Positions 17,618 through 26,822 of a DNA stretch of 64,000 bases are shown one piece after another (the stretch's first letter is position 1; each line of letters starts with the position of its first letter). This stretch comes from Bacteroidota bacterium (lineage in GTDB: Bacteria; Bacteroidota; Bacteroidia; Cytophagales; Cyclobacteriaceae): positions 1 through 64,000 of the forward strand of contig JAQCJI010000002.1 in the NCBI GenBank assembly GCA_027593175.1, in the 5' to 3' direction. A model generated the notes under the pieces. It searched no databases. It was not told the DNA's origin and worked only from the letters and a program-made list of their open reading frames with translations. A program made the translations under genes and the position numbers.

Positions 17618-18868
17618 TTACTCAGATTTGTTTGAAAGCTTAAGTTTTTCGGCCCAACTCATCAACGGTCCAGAAACGATGCTTGAAAGGAGCGCGAGGA
17701 TTACCAAACCAATAAATAGGGATTCCGAAACCAACCCATATTCCAAGGCGATTAGGGCAAGAATTATATCCATACTCCCTCTAGCACTCAATCCAAAGCC
17801 GATAACCATCGCTGTATTTCTTTTAAATCCAGCAAATCGACCGCCAAGGTAAGCACCAAAGTATTTGGTGAAAAATCCAACAATTACCACAATCCCTACC
17901 ACCATTGGGTCAAAGCCCTCAATGAAGTTGACTTTCAAGCCAATGGAAACAAAAAATATAGGCGCAAAAATATTATTGATAAAATGGTGGAGAATTTCTT
18001 TGGCTTTCTCCGTCAAGTGTTCAGAATCACCTAGTGCTACTCCAATAATAAATGCCCCAAAAATGGCATGAATTCCGATGTATTCGGTAAAGGATGCAGC
18101 AATAAAGCAAATCGCCAAGGATAAGGAAATTAGACCTCCAGGCCAAGCTAGATTTTTATTAGTCCATGGTAGCACTTTGTTGATGAGTCCTTTTCCTATC
18201 GTAAGCATGAAAACGGTAAAAAAGAGGGTAAGTCCTATCGTTGGCCAAACCCCTAGTCCAGTCTTACCAGAATCAGATAAAGATAGAATAACAGAAAAAA
18301 TAATCCATCCCACCACATCTACAATGATGGTTCCTGCAATTATTAATAGGCCAGTCTTGGTTTTAAATAAATCTAAATCCATCAAAATTCGTGCGATTAC
18401 TGCCAACGCAGTTATCGAAATGGAAAGACCAAAAAAGGTAGAGGCTATGATTCGATCGTTAATATTCACGCCTAAGAATTCTGGGAAGGCATAAGCAAGC
18501 ACAAAGCCACTAAGGATTGGAATAATCATGGAGGTCAGGCCTATTTTAAGAGCATTCTTTCCTTGGCTCCAAACTACTTGTAGGTCTACCTCAATTCCTG
18601 CAATAAATAGCAAAAGGACAATAGAAATTTGGACGAAACCGTCCAATGCAATATTGGTTTGATTATTTGTTTCAAATAAGCTTTCAAAAAGTTCTGGAAA
18701 AGCCATCCCTAAAACTGTTGGCCCCATGATGATCCCTGCAATAATTTCCCCTACAACAGCAGGTTGCTTCAGCTTTCGTGCTAATTCTGCAAAAAGCCGT
18801 GCCATAATCAACATCAATGCCAGTTGAAGGAGCAGGTTAATTACCTCATGATGGGATAGGGTTTCCAT
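17618..18868 (-). CDS. Cation:proton antiporter (CPA2 family)
   Basis: A 416-residue Na+(K+)/H+ antiporter of the Kef/NapA type with about 12 hydrophobic helices. It carries the conserved VVGEIIAGIIMGPTVLG near the N-terminus and FIAGIEVDLQ in the next helices. There is no C-terminal TrkA-N domain. It exchanges cations for protons at the inner membrane. It starts 6 nt after the universal stress protein gene, so the two form an operon, a common pairing in which the Usp may sense nucleotide or stress state. Confidence 0.93.
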   Translation of the reverse strand: METLSHHEVINLLLQLALMLIMARLFAELARKLKQPAVVGEIIAGIIMGPTVLGMAFPELFESLFETNNQTNIALDGFVQISIVLLLFIAGIEVDLQVVWSQGKNALKIGLTSMIIPILSGFVLAYAFPEFLGVNINDRIIASTFFGLSISITALAVIARILMDLDLFKTKTGLLIIAGTIIVDVVGWIIFSVILSLSDSGKTGLGVWPTIGLTLFFTVFMLTIGKGLINKVLPWTNKNLAWPGGLISLSLAICFIAASFTEYIGIHAIFGAFIIGVALGDSEHLTEKAKEILHHFINNIFAPIFFVSIGLKVNFIEGFDPMVVGIVVIVGFFTKYFGAYLGGRFAGFKRNTAMVIGFGLSARGSMDIILALIALEYGLVSESLFIGLVILALLSSIVSGPLMSWAEKLKLSNKSE

Positions 18869-18874
18869 TTCAGC

Positions 18875-19705
18875 TTATTTTTTAAATAAGAGAAGGTTAC
18901 ATGGAAGACTACTCAAGAGCTCCTCTAAATCATGAGGAAATAGACGGTCAAAAATTGTCAGGTTTAGGTCATCGCCGACAATCAATAAGTCAGCTGATAT
19001 TTTTTCGCAGTATTTGGCAAGCTCTGAGGCCCATTTCCCGCCAGTTACTTTAATATTTATTTTTAGATCTCCTGGATTTAGTTCACTTAGGATTTCCTCC
19101 ACATACGTTATTTCTTCTTGAACTAACCTCCTTCTGGTAAAGGAAGCTTCATCTTCTGTACCCTCGCTTGCATTCCCCATCAACAGGCCATACATTTTTA
19201 TTTCATTTAAGATGCTCACCTGCTGTGTGTGCACTGCTTGACAGAATAAAAGGCTACGTCGAATTACCTCCGGGGTAAAATCTAGTTGGGTTCCATTGAT
19301 TACTACTTTTTCAAAATCAGTCGTTTGAATTCTTGGATCAATTAGCGTGAGAACATCGCAGGTGGATTTCCGAATGATTTTTCTTGCTATCGACCCGAGG
19401 TAATAAGTAAGTAGCCCTTCTTTTTTCAAGGCTCCTAAGACCAAAAGGTCTACCCCTTCTTCCTTGCAGGTTTTTAGGATGGTCTTGGCCGGCTTGCCTT
19501 CTTTCCAAATGGTCTTGATGGGGCGCAGATCCCCACAATGTCGGGAAAGTACTTCGGACAACTGCGCTTCCAACTCCGGAGTCTTGGTGCCGACATGGAT
19601 CAAAATCAATTCACCCTCAAAAATTTGAATCAATTTTCGGGCTTCGGCAATCAAGGCCTCCATTCGTGGAGAAAAAGCAATGGCAAGGGCAAGTTTTTTA
19701 TACAT
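18875..19705 (-). CDS. Universal stress protein, two UspA domains
   Basis: A 276-residue cytoplasmic protein with two tandem Usp folds. The first (1-140) starts KLALAIAFSPRMEALI and has LVLGALKKEGLLTYYLGSIARKI, which fits the ATP-binding G-x2-G-x9-GS/T pattern only partly. The second (about 150-276) ends with DLLIVGDDLNLTIFDRLF, a degenerate form. It is the first gene of an operon with the CPA2 antiporter and probably modulates it or the stress response. It is divergent from the M14 pair across 198 nt that hold no gene. Confidence 0.88.
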   Translation of the reverse strand: MYKKLALAIAFSPRMEALIAEARKLIQIFEGELILIHVGTKTPELEAQLSEVLSRHCGDLRPIKTIWKEGKPAKTILKTCKEEGVDLLVLGALKKEGLLTYYLGSIARKIIRKSTCDVLTLIDPRIQTTDFEKVVINGTQLDFTPEVIRRSLLFCQAVHTQQVSILNEIKMYGLLMGNASEGTEDEASFTRRRLVQEEITYVEEILSELNPGDLKINIKVTGGKWASELAKYCEKISADLLIVGDDLNLTIFDRLFPHDLEELLSSLPCNLLLFKK

Positions 19706-19903
19706 GGCAACGAGATTAATCCTTGAAATAGGTCATTTTTTGTGAAATGAGCAAGTTCCTTTGCCTCGCTCACCATTCATCCTCTACGACTTCCGCTTAC
19801 CTTTATTTTGGGGGTTCAGAAAAACTCCAAGAGATAATTCCGCTGTTTTTCCTAAACTTTTCCTTCATTTACCCTTTGAATCTATCCAAAAATACAAGCC
19901 AAT

Positions 19904-21490
19904 ATGAGAAAATGCTTCTATTTTGGGCTGTTGTTGGCAACGACGATTTGTGGCAAAGCCCTTGCCCAAAGCGACTATCCCACACTCAGTCAAAGCGCTC
20001 AACGTATCCAAATACTCAGTGCCAATCCTGCAGTAGAGTTAAAGACGCTGACCAAGACCGCAGGCGGTAAGGAAATTTATGCCCTGAAGATCGGCACTGG
20101 AAACAAAGACCAGAAGCCCGCAGTCGCCGTAGTCGGCGGTGTGGAAGGATTTCATGTGCTCGGCGTGGAGCTTGCGCTTCAGTTTGCCGAAAAGCTCGTA
20201 GGAGAGAATGCCAAGGCACTTGAATCCACTACGTTTTATGTATTTCCCAACCTTTCCCCTGACGCCTATGCGCAGTACCACGATGCCTTGAAGTACGAGC
20301 GGCGAGGCAATGCCGTAGCCATCGACCACGACCGTGATGGGGTAGCCGGAGACAACGGATACCGAGACCTAAATGGAGATGGACTCATCACCTGGATGCG
20401 TATCGCAGATCCTATGGGGGACTGGACGACTTCCAAAGAAGATGCCCGCGTCCTAGTTAAAGCAGACCGAGCCAAAGGAGAAGCTGGACAGTACCGCGTC
20501 TTCAAAGAAAGTGTAGACAGCGACAAGGATGGCAAGTTTGCCGAAGACCTGAGCGAAGGCATTGCTTTCAACAAATCCCTCAGCTATAAGTTCCCAGTAT
20601 TTGAGCCCCTTGCAGGAGACTTAGCAGTATCTCAACTCGAAAGCAGAGCCTTGTTGGACTACCTCTTTGAACAGTGGAATATTTTTGCTTTTGTGACCTT
20701 TTCACCAGCCAATAACTTAAGTGCCCCGCTGAAGTACTCGGCAGGCGATGCTCGAAAGCGTGTGGTGACTTCTATTTTGGAAAAAGATCAGGCTACCAAC
20801 GCTATGGTGTCTGAACTCTACACCAAAACAGTTCCTGCCAAAGCCTTTCAGCAAACCAACCAAGGTACAGATGGGGATTTTTTCCAATGGGCCTATTTCC
20901 ACTTTGCGCGCTACAGTTTTTCTACGCCAGCCTACTGGAACCCTGAATACAAGGGTAAAACCAACGCTGAAGCTAATTTCTTAGCTTGGTCTGATTCGCT
21001 AAACTGGGATTCTTTTGTGCCTTGGACTGAAGTAAAGCATCCAGATTTTCCCAACCAACAGGTGGAAGTGGGAGGTATCAAGCCTTTCAAGATGGCGAAT
21101 CCACCTTTTGAGAAAGTGAATGAAATCGCCAAGCAGCACACGGATTTTATCCTCAAGCTTGCCGAAATGCAGCCAAAATTGGAGTTCCACCAACTCAAAT
21201 CAGAGTCACTTGGAAATGGGCTCACACGAATCACCGTAGACTTATTTAACAATTCCCCGCTACCCACGCATTCCGAAATGGGAGCTAGGTCGCGTTGGCT
21301 CAGAAAGCTACGGGTAGATATTGATGTGCCCGCAGATCAACTGATTTCTGGAGATAAGGTGAAGCTCGTCGATTCGCTAGGTGCATTTGATAAAACAAGC
21401 TTTAGCTGGATCGTGCGTAGCAAGGGTCCGGTGCAACTGAAAGCAGGTGCTCCGCATGCAGGTTTTGCTACCCAAACTGTAACATTTTAA
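19904..21490 (+). CDS. M14-fold protein, catalytically inactive paralog
   Basis: A 528-residue secreted protein (signal peptide MRKCFYFGLLLATTICGKALAQ) with the fold of M14 zinc carboxypeptidases, but with none of the catalytic residues that its downstream sister has. The zinc motif HxxE is replaced by EGFH (VGGVEGFHVLG), NPDAR by SPDAY and the zinc His by Ser (VTFSPANN). The catalytic Glu region reads FSTPAYW. Calcium-type acidic loops (DHDRDGVAGD, DSDKDGKF) are kept. Only 3 nt separate it from the active paralog, so co-translation is likely. A role as a binding partner or regulatory pseudoenzyme is inferred. Confidence 0.85.
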   Translation: MRKCFYFGLLLATTICGKALAQSDYPTLSQSAQRIQILSANPAVELKTLTKTAGGKEIYALKIGTGNKDQKPAVAVVGGVEGFHVLGVELALQFAEKLVGENAKALESTTFYVFPNLSPDAYAQYHDALKYERRGNAVAIDHDRDGVAGDNGYRDLNGDGLITWMRIADPMGDWTTSKEDARVLVKADRAKGEAGQYRVFKESVDSDKDGKFAEDLSEGIAFNKSLSYKFPVFEPLAGDLAVSQLESRALLDYLFEQWNIFAFVTFSPANNLSAPLKYSAGDARKRVVTSILEKDQATNAMVSELYTKTVPAKAFQQTNQGTDGDFFQWAYFHFARYSFSTPAYWNPEYKGKTNAEANFLAWSDSLNWDSFVPWTEVKHPDFPNQQVEVGGIKPFKMANPPFEKVNEIAKQHTDFILKLAEMQPKLEFHQLKSESLGNGLTRITVDLFNNSPLPTHSEMGARSRWLRKLRVDIDVPADQLISGDKVKLVDSLGAFDKTSFSWIVRSKGPVQLKAGAPHAGFATQTVTF

Positions 21491-21493
21491 GCC

Positions 21494-23239
21494 ATGAAGA
21501 TTATGAATATCAAACATACCGTCACTGCATTGGCTTTGGGAGCTTTATCGCTAAGTTCTTTTGAAGTAAGTGCACAGCAAGAAAATTACTTTCGGGCCAT
21601 CGGCACGCCGCACCAGCCCAAAGTGGAGATTGCTTGGAACCGCTATTACAGCGCGGAAGGGATTTGGGATTTGATGAAAAAAATTGCAGTAGCACATCCC
21701 AAACTTGCCAAAATCGAGTCTATTGGAAAGTCTGTGGAAGGCAGAGACATCCTGACCCTGACCATCACCAACTTTGCTACAGGCAAGGATACCGACAAGC
21801 CGGCCATGTGGATTGATGGAAATATCCACTCCAATGAGGTGCAAGGAGGGGAATTTTCGCTCTATGTCGCTTGGTACTTGACCGAAATGCATGCCGACAA
21901 TGAATTTGTGAAGCAGCTTCTAAAAGACAAGACCTTCTATATCACCCCGACCATCAATCCAGATGCTCGAAATAACTTCTTCAAGGAGCCCAATACGGCT
22001 AGTTCGCCCCGCTCAGGAATGCTTGTGCTGGATAATGACGGCGATGGTATGGCTGGAGAAGACCGCATGGATGACTTGGATGGTGATGGGCACATTACTA
22101 TGATGATCCGCAAGTCGCCAACGGGTAGATTTATCAAGGATCCACTTGATCCTAGAAGATTGATGCAAGTGGGACCTGACCAGGCAGGAGAGTACGAAAT
22201 GCTCGGTCAAGAAGGAATCGATAACGATGGCGATGGTGAAGTCAACGAAGATGGGATTGGCTACTATGATCCCAACCGCGATTGGGGTTGGAACTGGCAG
22301 CCAGATTACATCCAACGAGGTGCCATGCGCTATCCATTTACGCTACCTGAAAATCGTGCGGTGATGGAGTTTGTCAGCAAGCACTCCAACATTGCAGGAG
22401 CCCAGAATTTCCACAATTCAGGGGGTATGATTCTTCGAGGCCCAGGTGTGGAGGAAGATCTCAATACCTACAACAGAGAGGACATTCGAATCTACGACGC
22501 GATAGGTAAAAAAGGAGAGGAAATGATCCCGGGCTACCGCTACCTGACCTTGTACAAGGATTTGTACTCGGTATTTGGTGGGACGCTGGATTGGTTTTAT
22601 AGCAATAGAGGAATCTTTACCTATACCAATGAGCTGATGGTCTCTTACCTGTACTTCAATAAAGAGGCAGGGAGAGGCAACCAGGAGGAGCAACTCAAAG
22701 TGGACGAGCTGTTGACTTTTGGGGATGCCTTTGTCAACTACAAAGAATACAAGCATCCGCAGTTTGGCACGGTAGAGATCGGAGGGTTCAAGAAGACCTT
22801 TGGTCGTGCACATCCAGGATTTCTCTTGGAGCAGGATGCACACCGCAATGCGGCCTTTACCATTTACCATGCCTACCATACGCCCAAGCTATCCATCACC
22901 GAGGTGAAGGAAGAAGAGTTGGGAGGAGGATTGAAAGCCATTACGGCCACGATCTTCAACGAGCGCATGATGCCGACTCACGCCAGCCAAGACCTGAAGT
23001 ACCGCATTGAGCGTCCAGATTATGTGACCATCTCTGGAGCCAAGGTAGTGGCAGGCTTTGTAGTAGAAGACGAGGACATGAAGAAGTACAAAGAGCAGAC
23101 GAATTCACCAGAAAAAATGGTTGTAGCCAATATTCCGGGTATGGGTGCTGTACAAGTGAGGTGGATTGTTTCTTCTTCTGCCAATTATTCTGTCACGGTG
23201 GATTCTGCCAAAGGCGGGAAGGCTAGCTGGAAGAAGTAA
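21494..23239 (+). CDS. M14 family zinc carboxypeptidase, secreted
   Basis: A 581-residue periplasmic or exported peptidase with a signal peptide ending near SFEVSAQQ. Zinc ligands are HSNE (DGNIHSNEVQGG) and the His in AQNFHNSGG. Substrate-binding Arg is in NPDARNN and the general-base Glu in FTYTNELMVS. Two acidic loops (DNDGDGMAGEDRMDDLDGDG and DNDGDGEVNEDG) resemble calcium-binding EF-hand-like inserts. It should remove C-terminal residues from peptides. It follows an inactive paralog by 3 nt and is followed by a hairpin terminator. Confidence 0.92.
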   Translation: MKIMNIKHTVTALALGALSLSSFEVSAQQENYFRAIGTPHQPKVEIAWNRYYSAEGIWDLMKKIAVAHPKLAKIESIGKSVEGRDILTLTITNFATGKDTDKPAMWIDGNIHSNEVQGGEFSLYVAWYLTEMHADNEFVKQLLKDKTFYITPTINPDARNNFFKEPNTASSPRSGMLVLDNDGDGMAGEDRMDDLDGDGHITMMIRKSPTGRFIKDPLDPRRLMQVGPDQAGEYEMLGQEGIDNDGDGEVNEDGIGYYDPNRDWGWNWQPDYIQRGAMRYPFTLPENRAVMEFVSKHSNIAGAQNFHNSGGMILRGPGVEEDLNTYNREDIRIYDAIGKKGEEMIPGYRYLTLYKDLYSVFGGTLDWFYSNRGIFTYTNELMVSYLYFNKEAGRGNQEEQLKVDELLTFGDAFVNYKEYKHPQFGTVEIGGFKKTFGRAHPGFLLEQDAHRNAAFTIYHAYHTPKLSITEVKEEELGGGLKAITATIFNERMMPTHASQDLKYRIERPDYVTISGAKVVAGFVVEDEDMKKYKEQTNSPEKMVVANIPGMGAVQVRWIVSSSANYSVTVDSAKGGKASWKK

Positions 23240-23261
23240 GTTAGTATAAAGTATAGTTTAT

Positions 23262-23293
23262 CCCCGTCTCACTGCTGAGATGAGGATTTTTTT
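23262..23293 (+). terminator. Terminator of the M14 operon
   Basis: CGTCTCA-CTGC-TGAGATG forms a 7-bp stem (one G-U pair) with an outer CC/GG pair, followed by ATTTTTTT. It lies 22 nt after the stop. Confidence 0.78.
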
Positions 23294-23323
23294 CTCAAAT
23301 TGGTAGGTGCAAACTGACTCATT

Positions 23324-23893
23324 ATGCGACTGAATCTTTCCCTTTTTTTACTGCTGTTTTTTCTGTCTTTGTCAGTTTATGGTCAGCATAAACCCTTGGT
23401 TTTGATTACTTACTACTCCCCATCGGGAAATACCAAAAAATTGGCTGAAGCCATTGGGGAAGGGGCAAGGTCTGTCGTAGGGGTGGAAGTAGTCCTTGTT
23501 CCGATTGGAGAGGTAAATATGCAAGACCTCATGGCTGCCAATGCCATCCTCATAGGTTCCCCGGTTTACAATGCGAATATTGCCCCTGCCGTGCAGGAGT
23601 TTATCAATTCTTTGCCCTTCGAGGGGAGACCATTGAAAGATAAGCTTGGGGCAGCCTTTGTAACGGGAGGGGGTATTTCTATTGGCGAGGAGGGAGTGAT
23701 GCTAGATATTTTGAGGGCTATGCTGATTCAGGGAATGGTAGTCATGGGTGGAGAAGAGGCGGAAGCTGCTTTTGGAGCTTCCGCTATCACCGGAGAAGGA
23801 CCCTTTGTAGGGGGAAAAATGGATCAGATTTTTTGGAACAAGGGATTTGGATTGGGGAAAAGAGTGGCCGAAAAAGCCCTCCGTTGGAAATAG
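23324..23893 (+). CDS. Flavodoxin/WrbA-like family protein with signal peptide
   Basis: A 189-residue flavodoxin-fold protein with an N-terminal signal sequence (MRLNLSLFLLLFFLSLSVYG), unusual for this mostly cytoplasmic family. The FMN phosphate loop YYSPSGNTKKLA is near 30-41, IGSPVYNANIAPAVQEF near 77-94 and the WrbA-like FVTGGGISIGEE segment follows. It probably binds FMN in the periplasm and moves electrons, with an unknown partner. It stands alone. Confidence 0.82.
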   Translation: MRLNLSLFLLLFFLSLSVYGQHKPLVLITYYSPSGNTKKLAEAIGEGARSVVGVEVVLVPIGEVNMQDLMAANAILIGSPVYNANIAPAVQEFINSLPFEGRPLKDKLGAAFVTGGGISIGEEGVMLDILRAMLIQGMVVMGGEEAEAAFGASAITGEGPFVGGKMDQIFWNKGFGLGKRVAEKALRWK

Positions 23894-24336
23894 GCAAAAA
23901 AGAAAAATCCTGCCAAGATTCACTCAGCGAGATAGTAGCAACAGTTGGATTAAATTAAAGGACTTTCCGATTATTCTAGATCCCGTTCTGGAAATTAAAA
24001 TCAGAACATATATTTTTATTTTTTGCCGATCATGAACTAAATCATGGATTTTAGGGGTATCCGCAAACAAAGAACCTTCTTAACTGCTTATTGAGTGGAT
24101 AGGATCTAATTTTCTTTACGATGTCAAAAGGATTTAATTGGAGGAAAATGAGGAAGTGCTGCTGCCTCTTTTCTTTGGATGAATAGGGTACAAAAAAAAG
24201 AAGGATTCCTAAGCAGGAATTATCTGAAATAATTTTAAATTCATCTCTAAAATAGTATGCATGCAGACTATTTTTTACTTTGTCATTTGTAATAAAAAAA
24301 GGGGTAAAATGCGTAGTATGGGTAAAAATATAAGGC
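23894..24336. other. AT-rich intergenic region without a recognisable gene
   Basis: This stretch before the tRNA-Phe terminator holds only short ORFs of up to 95 codons on either strand, with no family signature and strong A/T bias. No repeat, riboswitch or promoter was convincingly seen. Confidence 0.6.
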
Positions 24337-24346
24337 AAAAAAAAAT

Positions 24347-24366
24347 CCCGATCTGTGAAGACCGGG
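24347..24366 (-). terminator. Terminator of tRNA-Phe
   Basis: On the minus strand, CCCGGTCT-TCAC-AGATCGGG is an 8-bp stem (one G-U) followed by ATTTTTTTTT, 5 nt past the tRNA 3' end. Confidence 0.85.
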
Positions 24367-24370
24367 TTTG

Positions 24371-24443
24371 TGGTGATAAGTGGACTCGAACCACCGACTC
24401 ACGGATTTTCAGTCCGATGCTCTACCAACTGAGCTATATCACC
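24371..24443 (-). tRNA. tRNA-Phe (GAA)
   Basis: The minus strand reads GGTGATATAGCTCAGTTGGT through to TATCACCA, giving a 7-bp acceptor stem. The anticodon loop CTGAAAA contains GAA, and the T loop is TTCGAGT. The discriminator is A and CCA is not encoded. A hairpin terminator follows. Confidence 0.97.
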
Positions 24444-24545
24444 ATCTTATAAATGTGTTGCAAATGTAGAAAAATGAGTATTCCCTACAAATCCTTTTTA
24501 GAAAAATAGACTCAAAAATTATAAAAACTAATTAATCCGATCAAT

Positions 24546-25880
24546 ATGAGCATTTTACCACAACTTGCATTTGTCTTAATTCTGGGTGTTGCGGGCTTTT
24601 TCTTGAGTAAAAGGATCCAATTTCTTCGGCGAAACATTCTGCTTGGTAAGGCAGAAACCCGAAATGACCAGCCTAAAAACCGGTGGAAAGCCATGCTTCT
24701 AATTGCTTTGGGTCAGCAAAAAATGTTCAAGCGCCTTGTCCCTGCATTTTTGCACCTATTGATCTATGTGGGGTTTTTGGTTATCAACTTGGAAGTTCTG
24801 GAGTTTGTACTTGATGGGATATTGGGAACGCACCGTCTATTTGCTCCTTTTTTGGGAGGAGTCTATACGGTGGCAATCAATGTGTTCGAATTTTTAGCGG
24901 TTGCTGTTTTGGTATCGTGTGTGGCTTTTTTGGTACGAAGAAACGTGATGCGCGTGGAGCGTTTTACCAAGCTCGAACTGAAGGGATGGCCGGCTATGGA
25001 TGCCAATGTGATCCTCGTAATCGAAATTATTTTAATGTTTGCCATTCTGACCATGAATGCCACTGATCAGATTTTGGCTAGTCGAGGAGATACCCGTTAC
25101 CTAGCTCTTGATCCTCTTTTCTTCAGTAGTTTCTTTCAACCACTGTTTGAGGGATTTTCTAGAGGAGCCTTGGTGGCCATAGAGCGCTTCACCTGGTGGT
25201 TTCACATTGTTGGTATTTTAGTATTTTCCGTGTATGTGACCTATTCCAAGCACCTTCATATTTTCCTTGCCTTCCCCAATACTTGGTATTCTAATCTGAA
25301 ACCAAAAGGAGAAATGGAAAATATGCCGGTAGTGACCAATGAGGTCAATATAATGCTCGGCATTCCTATAGAAAGCCCTTCCAATGCTCCTGTAGAAATT
25401 GGTCGCTTTGGAGCCAAAGATATCAATGACCTCAACTGGATCAATGTTCTCAACGCGTACTCCTGCACCGAATGTGGTCGCTGCACTTCAGAATGTCCTG
25501 CAAATCTGACGGGTAAAAAACTCTCCCCTCGTAAGATTATGATGGATGTTCGAGACCGAGCTGAAGAGGTGGGAAAAAGCATAGACGTTGGAGGCCTGGG
25601 TCTAGCGGACGGAAAATCATTGTTGGGAGACTACATCACCAAAGAAGAGATCAATGCCTGTACCAGCTGCAATGCATGTGTGGAGGCCTGTCCCATTAAC
25701 ATTGATCCCTTATCCATTATTCTACAGATGCGCCGGTATGTGGCCATGGAAGAATCGGGGACTCCTGCACAGTGGAATGCGATGTTCCAGAATATGGAAA
25801 CGAGCTTTTCTCCATGGAAATTTAGTCCGAGCGACCGCTTCAACTGGGCGGATCAAGTAAAAGAAGAGGAAATGAAATAA
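24546..25880 (+). CDS. Membrane-bound 4Fe-4S ferredoxin-type electron carrier (HdrC-like)
   Basis: A 444-residue protein. The N-terminal half has about five transmembrane helices of the cytochrome b/HdrE-like type, and the C-terminal half is a cytoplasmic bi-cluster ferredoxin domain. Cluster motifs are CTECGRCTSECP near 308-319 and CTSCNACVEACP near 380-391. Together with the downstream CCG-domain protein it resembles a split heterodisulfide-reductase or GlcF-like module that passes electrons between quinones and an unknown soluble dehydrogenase. The gap to the next ATG is 74 nt, with the same orientation. Confidence 0.9.
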   Translation: MSILPQLAFVLILGVAGFFLSKRIQFLRRNILLGKAETRNDQPKNRWKAMLLIALGQQKMFKRLVPAFLHLLIYVGFLVINLEVLEFVLDGILGTHRLFAPFLGGVYTVAINVFEFLAVAVLVSCVAFLVRRNVMRVERFTKLELKGWPAMDANVILVIEIILMFAILTMNATDQILASRGDTRYLALDPLFFSSFFQPLFEGFSRGALVAIERFTWWFHIVGILVFSVYVTYSKHLHIFLAFPNTWYSNLKPKGEMENMPVVTNEVNIMLGIPIESPSNAPVEIGRFGAKDINDLNWINVLNAYSCTECGRCTSECPANLTGKKLSPRKIMMDVRDRAEEVGKSIDVGGLGLADGKSLLGDYITKEEINACTSCNACVEACPINIDPLSIILQMRRYVAMEESGTPAQWNAMFQNMETSFSPWKFSPSDRFNWADQVKEEEMK

Positions 25881-25954
25881 GTACTGGATGTCGGACAGCA
25901 GAAGAAATCTTCTCTTCAGTTTTGGGCGTGCATCTCACTTTAAAAATTAAAAAA

Positions 25955-26746
25955 ATGTCCACCTATACTGTTCCTACTATGGCCGAAATGGCCGCCAACG
26001 CACAGCTGCCGGAAGTACTTTTCTGGGTGGGCTGTGCAGGTTCCTTCGATGAGCGATACAAGGCCGTTACCCAGGCTTTTGTAAAAATACTGAATAAAGT
26101 AGGAGTAAGTTTTGCGGTGCTAGGCCCTGAAGAAGCCTGCTCGGGAGATCCTGCGCGTAGGGCTGGTAACGAGTTTCTCTTTCAAATGCAGGCGGGAGCC
26201 AACATCCAAGTGATGAATGGCTATAAAGTAAAAAAAGTGGTCACTGCCTGCCCGCACTGTTTTAATACCATCAAAAATGAATACCCAGCACTAGGGGGTA
26301 ACTATGAGGTGGTCCACCACTCCGAGTTTCTCCAACAGCTGATCAACGAAGGGAAAGTACGCTTACAAGGAGGGGGGGAGTTTAAAGGAAAAAAAATCAC
26401 CTTCCACGACTCCTGCTACCTTGGACGGGCAAACGAGGTCTATGAGGCTCCCCGCGAGGTGATTAAGGCCTTGGATGTGGAGCTTGTGGAAATGAAACGC
26501 TGCCGTACAAAGGGCCTCTGTTGCGGAGCGGGAGGTGCACAAATGTTTAAGGAGCCAGAAGCTGGGCAAAAGGATATCAACATCGAAAGGACAGAAGAGG
26601 CCTTGGCTACAGGAGCACAGGCCATTGCTGTGGGTTGTCCCTTCTGCTTGACCATGATGACCGATGGCGTCAAGAACAAAAACAAAGAAGCGGAAGTAAA
26701 AGTCTATGACCTTGCCGAGATGATTGCCAAGGACATGGGAATTTAA
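25955..26746 (+). CDS. (Fe-S)-binding protein with two CCG domains (HdrB/GlcF-like)
   Basis: A 263-residue soluble protein with two cysteine-rich CCG domains. The first contains VGCAGSFD and, later, TACPHCFNT, and the second HDSCYLGR and CCGAGGAQMF with CPFC near the end. Such domains hold a noncubane [4Fe-4S] cluster in HdrB and lactate/glycolate oxidase subunits. The track start at 25922 is a TTG; the ATG at 25955 (MSTYTVPTM) is preferred. It acts with the upstream membrane ferredoxin protein as electron acceptor module; the electron donor is not encoded nearby. Confidence 0.9.
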   Translation: MSTYTVPTMAEMAANAQLPEVLFWVGCAGSFDERYKAVTQAFVKILNKVGVSFAVLGPEEACSGDPARRAGNEFLFQMQAGANIQVMNGYKVKKVVTACPHCFNTIKNEYPALGGNYEVVHHSEFLQQLINEGKVRLQGGGEFKGKKITFHDSCYLGRANEVYEAPREVIKALDVELVEMKRCRTKGLCCGAGGAQMFKEPEAGQKDINIERTEEALATGAQAIAVGCPFCLTMMTDGVKNKNKEAEVKVYDLAEMIAKDMGI

Positions 26747-26822
26747 TTTTAAGATTTGAATCCAAAATGTCCTTTTTGTCGTTATGCAAAAAGGGGTTTT
26801 CTTTGAATACAAATGCTGCATT

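Noticed and set aside
22004-22260. Acidic DxDGDG loops in the M14 protein, considered as a dockerin
   Set aside because: They occur as inserts within the catalytic domain, not as a paired C-terminal dockerin module, and no cohesin is present.
24051-24338. 95-codon ORF on the minus strand before tRNA-Phe
   Set aside because: AT-rich sequence with low-complexity residues and no domain; it is likely random.
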